A stretch of 64,000 bases of DNA from NCBI GenBank assembly GCA_013396525.1, contig VWYX01000911.1, positions 248,001 through 312,000 of the forward strand, given 5' to 3'. Source of the stretch: Chaetorhynchus papuensis. Lineage: Eukaryota > Chordata > Aves > Passeriformes > Rhipiduridae. Shown here in pieces: positions 1 to 14,537 of the stretch; position 1 is the stretch's first letter, and the number at the start of each line of letters is the position of its first letter. The notes below the pieces were generated by a model. That model did not search any database and had not been told where the DNA came from. It saw only the letters and a program-made list of their open reading frames with translations. A program made the translations under genes and the position numbers.

Positions 1-1152
1 GTACACTGTGGGCATGTGCTAGGTGTGTTAATACAGCCCTCTAAAAGACACAGTTTATCTTAGTATTTGTGCTGTTATTGCAGAGCTGTCTGTAATTCCT
101 TGGCTGCTCACATGGCTGTGAATTCATTGTGGTGGTTACGTTTTTACAAAGCTGTTCATCCCAATAATATACAGTGCGAGGGTACTGTTACAGTCCAGGA
201 AGGAGTAGAAAACTTTTTTATGTGAGCTGATGAGAGCTAGAGGAGTGTTTTGAAAGCTAATCCAAGTGATTATATTGAAGCATCTTAATTTTCAAGTATC
301 CTGATATGTAGTTGAATTTGCTACTGGTATGTGATGTTGCTGGTTTCTGAATTTCTTAACCATTTTGTTACTGCCAATGAGTTATTTGAATCTAAAAGTA
401 TTGTTTGCATTGTTGGAAAAACAGTATTTTTGCTACAATAGAAACTCAGGGTTAAGGCGCATAGCAAAAGGAATTGATGTATAATAGTGTCTTGCAAAGA
501 ATTTGGACTTTGTGCTTGTTTATTTTGAAATTAATTTTTCTCTGGAGTTCTTCAGGTCGGTTCTGCTCAGGAAATACTGCTGGAGCCTAATTGGTAAATA
601 TTTTCAGCCCTGTAAGGTGAAAATGTATTTATCTGACACAATGTTGATTTTTATTTTATCTTAGCTTTTACTTTTCTTAGCAACTCTCCCTGCCATCTCT
701 GCACATGCACAGTTCAGATCTGGTGATTTGTAAGGGGAAAGTTAATAGTTTTAATGTTAAAATGTAGATTGGCATTCCTAATTCTTCCCCTTTTTTTTAT
801 ATGAAGGGGAAAAATTCCATATTCCTCGTATATGAATAAGGAATTCCTTGCAATGCCTCACAGTATATAAAGACGACTGTGCTGATTATCCCTGTAAAGC
901 TTTGGCAGAACAATAGGTTTCCTTCAGCTTTCCCTTCACCGTGCCTGAGGAAAATGGCTTGAGTAAGTATCAGTCCTTTCATTGCTGGAGCAGTGGCTGA
1001 CTCATTTGCAAGAGAGGCTCCTGCTTTGGTCTGTACATACTTGATTTGCAAAGATGTCAGCAACTGTACATCGTTGCTCTCACGAGGAATGGATAAGGAT
1101 GGAGTGTCAGCATGTCCTAAGTTTAATTTGTAGGGATTATTTAAAACATAGT

Positions 1153-1188
1153 CTGAATTTCCATTGGAGACTGAATTTCCACTGGAGA
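1153..1188. repeat. 18-bp tandem duplication
   Basis: Two adjacent copies of CTGAATTTCCAYTGGAGA differing at one base. It is a local duplication in GAB1 intron 1 with no evident function. Confidence 0.9.
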
Positions 1189-4141
1189 CTGTGTGTTAAT
1201 GGATGGGTAGGAGCTTCTTTAATACAACTGGTAGGTTAAAACAGGTTAATTACTTGGGAGGCAAATTTTAGAAATTATGGGGTATCTTTGTGCCATCATC
1301 CTTAATTCATTGCTAAATCCCTCTTAATTCATCATTCCCTATTGAAGCTGGAGAAACTGATGCTTTTGTAGCATCATTCTTTTATAGGGAGTACAAAGCA
1401 CGGGATTTAAGCATATGAATATTTTGTTGAAGAGATGATGTGGAGAATGCTTGGCCTCCTGTCATCTGTAGAAATCTCTTATATTGTTTGCAAAACAAGC
1501 ATGCTTGAGTGATCCAAACATGAAGCAGTGAAGCAAGCATGTGTTGTATGGTCATTGCAACTACAGTGTCCTTTAGAGGATCCAAACTCCTGTTAGGAAT
1601 TGCGTGTTTTTACAAGATTCTAGTGTCTTGTCTTGCTTTTCCTTGTGTACAAGTCTTTCACAGATGATGAAGATAGATATCTACATGGGCAAGTAAGAAG
1701 GGAAAAAATAAAACCCAGTTTGTACAAAATATTATAAGAAGCACTGGGCTTGTGATCTGGAAAAATGGGAATTTTTTCCCCAACTTGTTACAAACACCAC
1801 TTAAAAATGACTGTCCTCCTTGGAAATGAGGAATGAACAGATTAAAATAGATGGTGAAATAGTTAATCCCCAGCCATTAGTGGGCAAGCAGCTGTTGGTA
1901 TCAGTGAAGTGTAGGCTTGACTTTTCAGCTTTGAATTTTTCACGTCTTTAAAATACTAAATTTTTTATTTTTCTGAGTGTTGCTTTCATGCAACCTACAC
2001 CCGTGAGCTCAGTGGAATTCAAGTCAAACTGCATGGCTGGTGTCTTCCCTTACTTGTCTTGTTAAGGGGGTCCTGTCAGCACGGCAGTAATCCTTGCAAT
2101 AAGAAATGTACAGAGACTTCTAAAAACAGGGCAGAGCCTACCCCGAATGGTTTGCTTTCTTAGATTAAGACTTGTGGGGAGAAGTGACCTCTAATTAAAA
2201 GCTGATGAAAAGACTGAAGCAACCTTGTAAAAAAAAAAACAACAAACAAACCTTTGTCTGGTGAATACACAAAAACATTATTTCTTAGATAAATCCATGT
2301 GATGCAAAGCCAGATTGTAATTTGGTTGGGTGATCACAAGCACGGTCAAAGAGGCTGATTTTTAGGAGGATTCTGAAGGAAGGAGACGTCTTGCCCTTGC
2401 TTATTGGCTCAGGAAGCCTTCAAAAGAAAGATGAGAGATGTAGGAGAGAAGGAAAACTGAGCCAAACCTGGTATGAAAAGTGCAATAAAGCAAGTCAATA
2501 AATGGAGAACTTTAAATAGAAGATGATGTAGTCAGAATGAGAGAAGGGAGATTCTCCTGGCAGCATTATTTCCAATAGGATGGATTTGGGAGAGGCTAGA
2601 GAGGGGGATGATCAGAGCATGCTCATGATCAGAGAGGAAATGACCAAGTTTTAGAAACAGGGAAACATTATTCTGTGAAACAAGGCAGCAAACCCAAGAC
2701 CGTGTAGATGTGTGAGTAAGGGACCTGCAGCAGCTGTACTTCTCCTTGTGCCAAGGCAAACCTCATGCCATGTCAGTGTTGTGTCTTCATTGCTGACAAA
2801 GGAGCGAGATGGAGCAGTGAGAGGAGATGGCAAAGCTCCTATCAGTGATGGGGAACGTGTTCCTGGCAAGTTCCCAGGAGTTATGTCTTGGCCACGCAGG
2901 ATGGGTGGTGAAGGAGAACAACCAGAAGTGAAAAGGTGGGTTTGCAAGAGGTCAGAACCAATGGAACTTTTCTAGGCATTTTAATTGGATTAGAGGATGT
3001 AGGAATACAGAGAGATGATCAGGTCACTGGTCCTGGCTTGGAGACAGTGAAATGAGGGCTCAGGTCCTGGTGCTGCTGCAGGGCTCCTGCTTTATTGCTC
3101 TGTATAGCTCTGCATGAGTTGTCCTTTGGTGAAGATATAGTGGTAATTCCCTGGTGCACAGGAGTGAGTTTGTGCTTGCCATTAGAAAATTTCTGGCATA
3201 TTGCATATAAGTATTTACTGAAACCAGCTGTAATAAGGATCAGTTTAATGTGAATTAGATGATACAGACCCGGCTGCACAATTGCACGCTGGGAGTAGGG
3301 ATAAGGATGTAGAAAAAAAAGATGCAAAAGGCAAGAAAAAATTAAGAATTCCCATGCAAAATTCCCATGAAGAGATATCGGATAACTGGAAGATCGTCAG
3401 TTAGTTTCAGATTCACAAAATAAAGCAGCAGTTTGTGCTACATTGTCTGCATTTTATTTTGTACCTTTTTTGACGCTTTATTTAACGCAGGGAGACTAAT
3501 TCACGTGCTGAAACATCAGTTATGAAACAGAACTCACAGTAAATGTGTGTGGAAGTATTGTTCTGCCGTATTTTCAGTGTTTTGTTTATTTAACAAGCTA
3601 AAGTTAGAATCGACAGCACAAGACTAGAAAATGGTGACAATAGTTTGAAAACAGGAAATTTTGGCCTTGTGTGTATTCGGAACAGATGATCAGGATGATG
3701 GCCAGGAGAGTGGAAACTTCCACTGAGACTGTTTTTTCCTTATTTTGTTCAGTGAGAAAAGATGGTGCTTCCTGGAAAACAAGTCTTAAGTATTTAAAGA
3801 AAGTCAGAACATATTCAGTATTTTCCTCATATCACATTTGTTTGTTTTCCAGCAATCTGTTTACACTTCTTAGTATCTAGCACTACTAAAAGCAGAATGT
3901 TTGGCCTATTGTCAAATCACGGAATTGCAGTTTCTGCTGTATAGAACTAAGACACTAAACATCCTTTGGGTTTTTTTGTGCTCGATTTACTTGTTCTGTC
4001 TTACGTTTCAAAAAATAAAGGGCATAATTTTTAGGGAAGAGGATAAGAGGATGTCTACTGCCAGTTGGTGTTATGACAAGGGTTTCAGAAACAACTAGTA
4101 ATTACACATTCTTTAGTTCCTGGTGCTCATGATATGGCCTT

Positions 4142-4191
4142 TAAAAAAGAAACCAATTGAAAAAAACCCACAAAACCAACCAACCAAAAAG
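4142..4191. repeat. A/C-rich low-complexity tract
   Basis: Runs of A broken by CC or CCC. Similar tracts recur at 16711, 17600, 20108 and 54371, and their complement at 56397 and 57341. Confidence 0.7.
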
Positions 4192-5049
4192 GATTTAAAA
4201 GATTTACAGAAAATGCTTTCCTTAAAATACCCCAAAATAAGAAATCTATATAGAAATACATATGGACATCTACAAGTGTTAATTTCTTAGCAAAAACGTT
4301 TGAAATTTTACAATTTCACCATGTGGGAGTTAGTCCTGCAAGCTGGAAGAGCAGCAAGTGGAAAAAGTAAAGTCCTGAACTTGAAGTATCGTTACCTAAT
4401 GTGACCTCTTTTTGATACTTCCCGGCAGTCCTCCCAAGTACGTGCCTTGTGGGATAAAGCTCCTTGGTGATAGTTGTTACTGGTCTGTGCTGACCACAAG
4501 CAGGATTTATAAAGAACCACAGTGTGAAGGAGCACTTTTATTTTTGTTGCATTTGAGCTTCTACTGGGGTGCAGAGCACAGGTCTAACACACGAGTCAGT
4601 GAAGCTGTGCCAGAGCTGTGTTTGTCTTCTGCGATGACTGGAATACCTGGACACTGGAAATGTGGAGGCAAAAAGGAGCAGAAATAAACTTCTGTTTGGG
4701 GTCCTTCTTCTGGTTGTTTGTCAAAGACGTGTACCAATCCCACTGATGTTTACATTTATACTGCAAAATAAGTAGAAAGAGAGGAATAGATTAAATAGAT
4801 GGGAGCAAAAAGCATAAAGAAAATTAAGTCTTGATCCCAGCAGACAATTGAAAAATGCTCAATAGTTGCTACAGGACTTAAATGTCCACAAGAGCACAAT
4901 GAAATCACCTCAGGCTGTGTCTTTTGCTGTTCCTACTTCTCTCTGGTTCATGTTCTGCCTTCTGTCATCTGTTTACTTCATAAGTTCTTTTGGAGCAAGG
5001 AAATGTCTTGTTGCGCATTTATGAAACACCAGGTATTTTTTTGGCTCCT

Positions 5050-5190
5050 TCCTTGTGCCCCTGGGTAAGTCACTTCTTTCTGCCAGGTCTTAGTTGACGT
5101 CTCTGAGAAAGGAGGATGCCAAGGATGCCAAATAGTGTCCTTTTAAAGTACTCTGTGAATACAGAGATGCAAACCTAAGCACAAATGTCT
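5050..5190 (+). mobile_element. Old MIR-like SINE fragment
   Basis: CTGGGTAAGTCACTTCTTTC followed by a CTCTGAGAAAGGAGGATG-like stretch and AAAGTACTCTGTGAATACAG resembles the conserved core and tail of amniote MIR/CORE-SINEs in forward orientation. It is highly diverged, so the boundaries are approximate. Confidence 0.45.
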
Positions 5191-8100
5191 GCTCACTTGA
5201 GAGATGAGAAGGAAGGCCTGAGATTTGTAATTTTATTCTTGGGTTTACTAGTCATACATGGGGAAAGATTTATTAGCAGTGTTACTGGAGTGGGGTGTAA
5301 GTGATACCCTGTTTGGCTTAGCCAGTGCTCAGCAGTTTAGAAAGATTTTTTTAACTTGATGCTACCCCGAAGAAAAATGGTGGCAAATGTGCTAGAAGAG
5401 GAAAAACAGCTTTAAGCAACCTTAGAATGGTGGGTAATAACAGTAGGAAACTACAGAAGGATAATTGATCAGTATATCAGTAAGCAGTTACTTGGCCATG
5501 TGGGAGCAAAATCTGTAAAAAATGGACCAGAAAAAGCTGTCTTTGATTTAACGTCTCTAAGCTTTTATTTAAACATGTCATGTAATCATTTTGGCCTCTT
5601 GAGCAACAGCTTATGGGGATCTAAATGGAAGGTTAAATCCTTTTAAAAATATAAATTATCTGCTCTTTCCTGCCCCTGCCTCCTTCCTTTCCCTTTCCAT
5701 TTACACATACATCCCCTATTTCCTACATCTTTGAACTACAGCCAGCAGCTGAATGAGGTACATCTCGAGTGTATATGAGGAGAGGTGAGGGGAAGTATAG
5801 CTACAACTTCTCCAATGGATATGCCTCTTTTAAGTAGAATATATTGGAAATTCTGTGTACTGCATACAACTTTAGCTAGAGTAGTTAAAAAAACCACAAC
5901 TAAACCCTAACACTGCTGCATGATGCTTTCTGTCAATTTCTTAGCTCATTCATTCACATTGAAAGCAGCAGTTTGCATATACCTTAGTGAAAAAAAACCC
6001 TAATCATAGGAATATCTTAATTTTACTTTGTCAACCAAAATGCTGTGTGAAAAATACAGAATTCCACTGTTCCTTTGATCATTTGATGCTGTGTGGGTGA
6101 GCAGCTTATCACATTTCAGCCTCCCTCAAAAGCAAGCAAACAAGCTCGTTTCTATAGCTCTGGTGGTCTCATGATCCGATGGTCTCATGACAGAAGCAGG
6201 ACAATGTTTGGCAGGCATGGTGGTGTCCTGTGTTAGGCCAGCTGATATGCTGTGTAGCCCAGAGGAGAAAACAAGCTGAGAGGCACACAAGGCCTTTCTT
6301 AGACTCAGAGAAAAGCAGCAAACCTTGTTAAACTGTGTTTTGTAATAATTTACAAAGCCTGCACAGGCTTCTGGTGAACTTGATTGCTATGATGTTTGCC
6401 TTACTACACTTACAAAAGGAGCCATTTTTCTTCTGAATTAGGTATTTGCTCTGCAAGCAGCATTTAGTGACTAAGTGCTAGTATAATTATAAAATGTATT
6501 TTTAAACCCTATTTATATTAACAGCATATTTTATACATTTGAGTAAATCTTTCTTTTAAAAAAATTGCTCAAATTTCACCCAAAATTAACTGTACAAAAT
6601 GTTTAAATCTTATACTGGCTATTTTTTGACTTCTCAAACTTAAAGCAGTTGACTTCTAGCACAGAAAACCAGTGTTTGATAATGTATGGCTGATAATAAT
6701 GTCAGTTATGTGACAGATAAATAATTGGTATCTTTAATTTTCCTGTGACGTAATTTGGTTGCATCTTTTTGGGTGATTATGAGAAATAGTTTGTAGCATG
6801 CTCTTCTGTAAGAGAAAACACAAAATTTTCAAACAAAAATGCCCAAATAGGTTAAAAAAACCAAGAAAATTGTACAACTTGCGTAAGTACGTGTTTGCAC
6901 ATGTGCACTCTCTCTTTTAGAGGTTTCTCTTTGGAAAGCTGTGGCTGGAGAAGCTCTTCCTTGCACATATAACACAAATAACACACTATGCTGTACTTCA
7001 GTGGGGCAGTGCACAGCTTTCGTTGCAGCGACAAATACTGAAATGTTAAAAATAGATCAAGCTTTAAGAATCCCAGATATTTTCAAATAACAAAGAGTGA
7101 TTTATGTGAGCTCATTTTGCACTTTGACAAAGTATAGAGGCACTTTTGTACTATGATTAGCAAGGGTGCTGATGTCAGTTCGCTTGTCTAGCTTTAAGCT
7201 TTATTCTGCTGCTAAATTGTGCTTTGTACTGTAATCCAGAGAACCTTTGTATCTGCCTTATTAGTGTGTAGTTTATGGAATTGCTTTTGTTTTTGAATAT
7301 AGTCTGTGCCAGTTTCAGAGAGTGTGACTCACTATAGGACCAAAATAAATGTTCGCATATGCACTATGTGAAAACTCTTCAAAAATAGTAGCAGGTGCTA
7401 GCAGGCTAAATTCAATGTTTTAAATACTTTATAGTTGCTGTTTTGTAGCCTGAAGGGCTGAAAGGAAATTCCTTTTAGCTGGTTGGTTTTTCTCAGTTTT
7501 AGAGTCCTATTTACTCATTAATACTCAACAGAAATTGTCAGGATTGCTAAGAACCTTTCACTCCCTGACACAGTACTAGAAATAAACTTTTAGAAGAGGC
7601 ACGCCTGGTTGATACAGAGTTGATGGAGTTTTTTTGCATGGGGTTTTGTTGTTGCACAAATTGTGAGGCAAAACGCACCATGCTTCTCAATTGCTCTTGT
7701 TCCTCTCCTATCTCTAATCTCTTTCCTCCTGATTTCTGCTTTGAAAATTTCATCTGAGTGACTGAAGGCTGAAGTTAAAGATAAAGCTTGTTTCTGAAGC
7801 AGTCTGTAGCAGTTATCTGTGATCAGCCTTGCCCAGAGAGAGAGCCTCCGCTACTGAAGAAGTTTCCTGTTATCCCAGCATCTAAGTTGTCACTTGATTT
7901 GGAAACAGGAAACAAAACAAACTCTGCCGATGTTTTTGGGTCACTGTTAAATGGTGCTTATCCAGCTGTGCTGCAAGAATATACTCACATTTGAAATCTA
8001 AATTGAAGGGATTTCATCTCTTACATCTTCTACATTTTAACTGTTCACCCAGTTAAACTTGCTGCTACCGTGGAAATAGTTGCTTGAGACTTTGACTTGA

Positions 8101-10025
8101 TTCACACAGATTCACACAGATGCTGTTATTCAGAACTAAAATAAATACAATTGTTTTTTAAAGTATAGACATCATTGTAAAATCAAAAAATCTTTTAGAG
8201 CTTTGGTAGTTGGAGAATGGATCACAACCCTTAATTAAGCTGTCTGTCATTTTTCCCTTTCTCCTGTTTTCTGTATTATCTTTTCATAATAGCTTTCTAA
8301 GCTTGATACCCTGAAAAGGCATGCCCACTTCACAATGAGGGTTTTGTGAATCTCTGGGGCAAAGCCGACGGCGCTCGTTCAGAGCTGGGAGATGGCAGTG
8401 CAGTTCTTGCTCTTTGTCTTTTATGTCCTCCTTCCACAAGTTTGTTTGAAGGTAGCAGCTACAAAAAATGAAATGGATGCACTCTTGTGCCTCACGAAAA
8501 TGGTTCTGAATCTTTCCCTTATATATAGTAAGAAACTCTTGTTTTCAAAGCTGCTGTCCCAGTGTTTAAAGGACATCACACATCTTGACCCCTTCTGGGA
8601 CCATCCTTGCTGATTCCATTTCTTTCCTTGGTTAGCACACAGCCACGGCTGGCCAAGAGGAAAACGCACTCACCTGTCTTATTCATGCATTTCTTCTGCT
8701 GTTTGGTTTTGGGTTTTTTTATCTTCTAAAGGACTTGCTGACAATCTTGTTTGAATTTCCTAAAGAAGTTTCAAGTGGGCTACCTTGGGGCATGGTGTAA
8801 GTCTTTGGCGTAATGCACAGTGGCTTGGCTACTGCACTGATTTACCTTGGTCTCCAGCTTTGCTGAAAAGTACAAGAACAAATGGATGACACAGTGATGG
8901 CTCCCCACTGTGTCTGGGCTCTGCTTTCAGACTTCTCAGTGTGAAAGCAGTGCAGCTCTCCTGGTGGGCCAGGGCAGTACGTCTGTTTTCTTCTGCTGTG
9001 CCCATTATCCTGGCACTGGGGTATACAGAGAAGCTGCTAGCACGGTATTGCTGATAGAGCTGAGGAGCAAAAGTGCAGCCAAGTGGGGCAATAAAGATGC
9101 AGTTGGAAGCAGCAGGACAGCTGTGTGCTGAGCTTGGCTGCGTGGCTTGAGTTAAGGTCTTTGACGAGAATTATGGCAGGTGATGGAGGCCTATGGGATG
9201 AAAGGCAGCTGAAGATTAATTAGAGAATGAGACATTTTGCTCTTGGCTTTTCTCTCAGAGCAGCTTCTTTCTGCAGCATCAGGAGGGCCGGTATAATAAG
9301 CACAGTGTCAGACAAATTCAGTTCTTCTGTATCTTCCCCAAAGACCGGGTTTATGTGGTAAAACTATAACATTTGGTCGTTCTCTCCACCCCCATCTCTC
9401 TATTGGTTTCAAAAAATAATAATGTTGCTCTTTTTCTGTAAGAAGTACTTCTGTAGAAATATGATGAGTTTCTGAGTGCAGAGTTCCCCTGGCATCGAGG
9501 AGAGTGTACAATGTGAGCATTGTCTGTTCTTTAAATGCAGGTCGCTATCGTTGAGTATCAGTGAAAAATTCAGTTAAAATGCATCAGCCTGAAACAACAG
9601 ATATTGGAAACAAAACACCACGGAGCACTTAAAGATGTATTTTATTTTGTCTTTCCTATGCCTATGAGAGCTTTCTTCAGAAGCCCTTTTTGTGTGCTTT
9701 TTTTTCCCCGTCTCCTGGTCCCTACCCCACTTTTTCTTTAGTGTATTCATGCTTTCTCATTTTGTAAACAGTGATTTAATTTATATATCAACTTCTTATA
9801 TACAAAGCTGAGATACAAAATTTAAAATACAAATTCACTAATCCTCAAGTCCACTGCTGTAACAATACCTAAATAGTGTTAAATGTGGGTATCTGGTGTG
9901 TAATCTCTTAGAATAAAAATTGAACTACTTATTAGTATGTGGTTCAACCCAGGTTGAAACCACACACAACAGGTCTTAAAATCTGATTTCTCCCTTCTAA
10001 TTTTTCTCCCTTTTTTCTCTCCCAG

Positions 10026-10320
10026 GCGTGGAAGAGAAGATGGTTTGTGCTTCGGAGCGGCCGCTTAACAGGGGATCCAGATGTATTGGAATACTACAAA
10101 AATGACCATGCCAAGAAGCCTATCCGTATTATTGACTTAAATTTGTGTCAACAAGTGGATGCTGGATTAACGTTCAACAAAAAGGAGTTTGAAAACAGCT
10201 ATATTTTTGATATCAACACTATAGACCGAGTTTTCTATTTGGTAGCAGACAGCGAGGAGGAGATGAATAAGTGGGTTCGATGTATCTGTGATATCTGTGG
10301 GTTCAACCCTACAGATGAGG
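10026..10320 (+). CDS. GAB1: GAB1 exon 2: most of the PH domain
   Basis: This exon encodes residues 25-122 of GRB2-associated binder 1 plus the first base of codon 123. The translation starts AWKRRWFVLRSGRLTGD and ends CDICGFNPTDE, nearly identical to the human protein. It covers beta strands 2-7 and the C-terminal helix of the pleckstrin-homology domain, which binds phosphatidylinositol 3,4,5-trisphosphate and brings the docking protein to the plasma membrane; the conserved Trp of the C-terminal helix is in NKWVRC. The acceptor is a good pyrimidine tract plus CAG and the donor is GTAAGT. The length of 295 nt gives phase 0 in and phase 1 out, which fits exon 3 (G+AT makes Asp). The first 24 residues, including the initiator Met, are in exon 1 outside the window. 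The reading continues only a few codons into the intron before a stop. Confidence 0.98.
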
Positions 10321-13300
10321 GTAAGTTCTGTTGCTTTTTCTGAGGAAGTGCAGTGCCTACATGTGAAGAATGTTTCAAAGATCAGATGACTATCTTTAGC
10401 TGGCATATGTTTTAAAACTTATGTGTATTGGCATTAAAACTTCCTTGTTACCCTGAAAAAAAGTAAGCAGAACAGAGGGAGATGTTCAGAATTTGTTACA
10501 AATTAAGTGTGCCATACAACTTGGATGACGCTCTTCTGTTCTGCGTGACGTTAGGTCTTGGGAGTATAGGAAAAATCTCTAAGTAAAATCATGCGCAGCA
10601 GTAGATCTTCATAATCATCAAAGGAATCCCATTTGGTATAAAAACATATGGTTATGCAAGCAGGAATGAGTGCAAAATGTCAGGTTTCTAATATTACCAT
10701 TTCTCCGTCTGCTTTGAAACTTGGGGGAAAAGAATCCACCCCCCATCATCTGAAATAAACAAAAAATAACTTGTAGTTCTGCACTATCCAGCTCTAATCC
10801 TACCAAAATAGATATTGTGTGCGGGCAGCTTGTAGGAAACATTATGGTGTGTTTAATTCCTTGCAAATACCTTGTGGCCATTGCTTCTCCTGAATCCATT
10901 CTTATTCATTTACTTGTTATTCCTGCATTCCTTGTGAAGATTAGTGGGTTACATGACTTGCTGTAGTTCTGTGCACAGTTCCAAGAAAAGATTTAATAGG
11001 AGTGGTAAGAGGGTTATAAGGCATGCCTGACTGAAGGGGCTAGAATTAAATCCCTGCTTTTTGTAGGATTGGGGGTTGAGGGAGGTGAAGGAAAAAAAGG
11101 GGCTTGCATCACTTTGCTCCAGCCAAATCTTCAAAAGTGACTGGAAAATACTGTTGTGTTCTGAAGAAGGGGCCCTTTTCTTTCTCCTTACTGCAGTTTT
11201 GAACTACAACTTTGTCATGAGAGCCTCACCTGTGAATTGCCACTCTTAATAGCAAATTCAGGGAAGAGTGCTTGTTTTGACAGTTCCAGCGTGTTTTCAT
11301 GGCATCCTGAGCCCACCCAGGAGCACCCGCAGCGCGTCTCGGAGAGAGACTGCCGTGTGATTCAGTGCTCAGCCTGCCGGGCGTCCCTGCGTTCCAGAGA
11401 GGGGTGGGCGGGGAGTAATACACCAGTGCAGCTGTGGGCACAAGTCCTTGGTTCTGGGGACAGACCAGGAATCTGGGATCTAAGGAGGAAACGTGTTCAC
11501 CTGGCAGCTCTTCATCAGAGCACAAAGGAGCATGTGTCCATTGCCTGGAACAGAGAGGTGGGGTCCCATCAGAACCATCTTTCCTCTGAGAGCTGATGTA
11601 TTGTTAGCTCTTAGTTTTCTGTCATTGAACTGAAGATGAAAGGTGCTATGGATGTGGAGAGCTGTAACTATGCCCTCACAAACTGATTTTTGCTTCAGTG
11701 AATTGTATCGATAACTTCTCCCCGTTGTACTCTCATTGCATATCTCATCTTTGGCACTTCAGCTTTGGCTGAATTGTTCCAATACCTTTACTTCACACAG
11801 CTGACAGTTGACAGTACTGTCTGTTTTATGGGTTTAGTGATGCCTTGCAGTGCATTGAGGAAGAATTAAAAAAAGGAAAATGGGAAAATCAGTTGCTGAG
11901 TCTTTATTGCTAAGTTCTTATTTTCCCAAGATGAATCTTCCTGCCAATGGAAGAGCAAGTCATAAATGTACTTTATATGTGTTCTCCTGCAGTTTATTTT
12001 GGGAAGTTGAAGAACAGGTGAAGTTCAGACAGTAAAAACACATTATTATTTTAGTCTGGAAAAAAACAAAAAGAGCACGGGGCATAACCAATCTTCCTTT
12101 TAACCTGTGGAAGCAGAAGATACAGTTTTCTTTGAAACTGGGCAAAATGTCTCTTGCCAGACTGATTAAGGGTTGTGTTGTGAGAGTCCTGTCACTGGCA
12201 TCCTTTGCTCAATCAAGAATGAGGGACATCACTGCACTGTTGCTTCTGCTGGGGTTCATTTGGAAGCCCAGGCCCACTGCCTCCTTGGATTTATAAAGAA
12301 AGAAATGTTACAAGATGGTGGTGGCTAGAGCTATTAGAAAACAAATGTGGAGTTTTTATTTTGGTGTTGGGATGAGTGAGGGAGAAAGAGTCGTAACTGT
12401 GGAGAGACCAGAAAAATAAAGATCAGAGTAGCTCTAAGCTGCTCCTTTCATACATAGAGAAGACTCAGAGGTTCCTAGGATGTAAAGCTTTTTATTGTTT
12501 GTTTTATTTCATTAGAAATTATTTTGAATACTCATTTTTACCTAATGCTTTATTTTGACCTTCCAACTAGAAATTGATCTATGCATTGTGGAGATCTGCA
12601 GTGTTACATTTGTATTTGGGCAGAGTAGATAAATTTATGTTCTTCAGTCATAATTACAAGCATTGAGTCTTCACATTTCTGCTTGCATCATAGTGTAGTG
12701 TAATCTGTAATTATTGCATTACAATTACAATATATGCGATATTTGGCTTTTTATAGGGATTTTCTTTTAAGAAAGGGTTCACAGTGATTTAGTTATTTTA
12801 AACTTAAGACAGAAACAGGAAGAAATTTTTATTTTAAACAAGGTAAATCTTTTACTTTTAAAAATAGATTTCTGGGTACTTTATATGTTTTCTTCAGCTA
12901 ATGCTTCTTGTTTTCAAGTGGAAGCTGTAAAACATTTCTTTGTGTAGCATCTTTCTGTTTAAAATGTGTGCAAAGTTGGGGGGAGCTATGCCTGAGCATT
13001 GAGTTTGGGTTTGCCACAGAGTTTCATACTGCACTTTTAGAGTTCATATTTTCTTTGTAAGATCATGATATAATAGATCATCTAGAGGTTAAAATGGAGC
13101 TATAAGGCAAAAATGTGTCACCAGTGTTGTGTGTGCTTTGAGCTGTCGTTAGAGACAATCTGGGATGGAGAGATTGAATGGACCTGGGTAATGACTATTC
13201 TGTGCCTGCTGCTGTGGAGACGTCCTCTGAAATACTGTGGCCTGAACTTTCAGAAGGATGAGGATAAATGTTTAAAGAAAGGTAGAAACAGAGGAAATGG

Positions 13301-14422
13301 CTTTCTAAAAGTGATTGGTGAGAAGAAAAGTTGAAGGATTTTTTTTTTCCCCTGAGAAGAAAATACTGAGGGAAGAACTGACTTTCAAAAAAAGCTGTGA
13401 TAAGCAGGACATGATTAGTTGTTATCTGAAGAGAGAAGTAACTTGTTTTTCTCTCAGTGAGTGATGTAATGATAAAGAAAACCTTTCGAATGATATCTAA
13501 GCACAGGCTGTGAAAGCCCTTCCCTAGGATTTAGTAGATGAATGTTTTATATGTGATCCAGCTCCATGTTTCTGTAATTTAGTGAATTGCATGCTTGGCA
13601 GAGCAGGGGAAGGAGGAAATGATCTTACTATATGCAAACATGTTACTTGCATGTATTCATTTGAATAAAGATAGCAATAGCAAAATAAACCAGAAGAAAT
13701 AACAAGGTAGAGCAGAGGAGGAAAAAAAGGAAGAACAGGATGTTGAAATCTACAATTACATTTACACAAATAATTAAATGTGGTGAAAAAATTTCTGTCA
13801 TCCTAAGGACCTTACTTTGAAGGAGCTGCAGCTTGCTTCACACGTGATGCTTTCAAAGTTTCTGTTCAGGCTGCTGCTATCTGGTGTATGCCCTCATACC
13901 TATTTGCCTTTGGAACAATACAATTATTTTGGGGTAACCATGCTTTTTTAAAATGATGTTCTGATAATCTGTGCACTGCAAGTTGATCACAGCCTGGGTA
14001 CAATGCCAGAGACTTAACAGGATGAACATAACTTCACCTTCCCATCCTGATTCCTTCTCTTTGATAAATAAATAGAGGGTATTGTAGGTGTTTAGGGTGC
14101 CCTTCCTGCATGAAGGGTCTGCCTGTAAGAAATAAAAAATGTTCTTCTTTGACAGCTTTAACAAGTGGATGACAGGGGCTGGCACACTTGGAAAATCAAA
14201 ATTACCATCCCAATAGCATATATTGAATATTCAAGACCTTGGTCATTAAAGGGCTCCAAAGTGAGGAGAAATTGCTGAGCTTTTAGATGAAGGAAAGAAG
14301 GCTCTGGAGGAGCATAAAGAGAAGTGCAATGACAGAGTAATAAGCTTAAAAAAAATTGCAACAAGTTTGCACTATGGAGATGATGTACTTAATGAAGAGT
14401 TGAGGTGTTTTTGTATCTCTCA

Positions 14423-14537
14423 GATATGCTTAACTGGAAAGAATTGTTGCCTCAAAGGTGACGTGCCAGAAGGATGGGTGACTGATGACCCGGAGTGCGG
14501 TAAAAAAATAACATAAAAGAACTGAGTTAAGCATATC
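14423..14537. repeat. Inverted repeat with ~90-nt loop
   Basis: GATATGCTTAACT at 14423-14435 is perfectly inverted at 14525-14537, and the outer flanks (TCTCT and AGAGA) extend the pairing to about 18 bp with a two-base bulge. It could be the remains of a short DNA transposon or a chance hairpin. Confidence 0.7.

Larger units (their letters stand above)
1..10025 (+). other. GAB1: GAB1 intron 1 (3' part)
   Basis: This is the stretch upstream of GAB1 exon 2, ending in a normal acceptor (pyrimidine-rich tract, then CAG at 10023-10025). It is AT-rich with stops in all frames; the short open frames in it show no recognisable domain and often overlap on both strands. Contents I can name are an 18-bp tandem duplication at 1153-1188, an A/C-rich tract at 4142-4191, an old MIR-like SINE at about 5050-5190, and a directly repeated 11-mer near 8099-8122. 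No exon, RNA gene or promoter-like CpG cluster is visible. That it is intron 1 rather than intergenic DNA is inferred, because exon 2 begins at residue 25 of the protein. Confidence 0.8.
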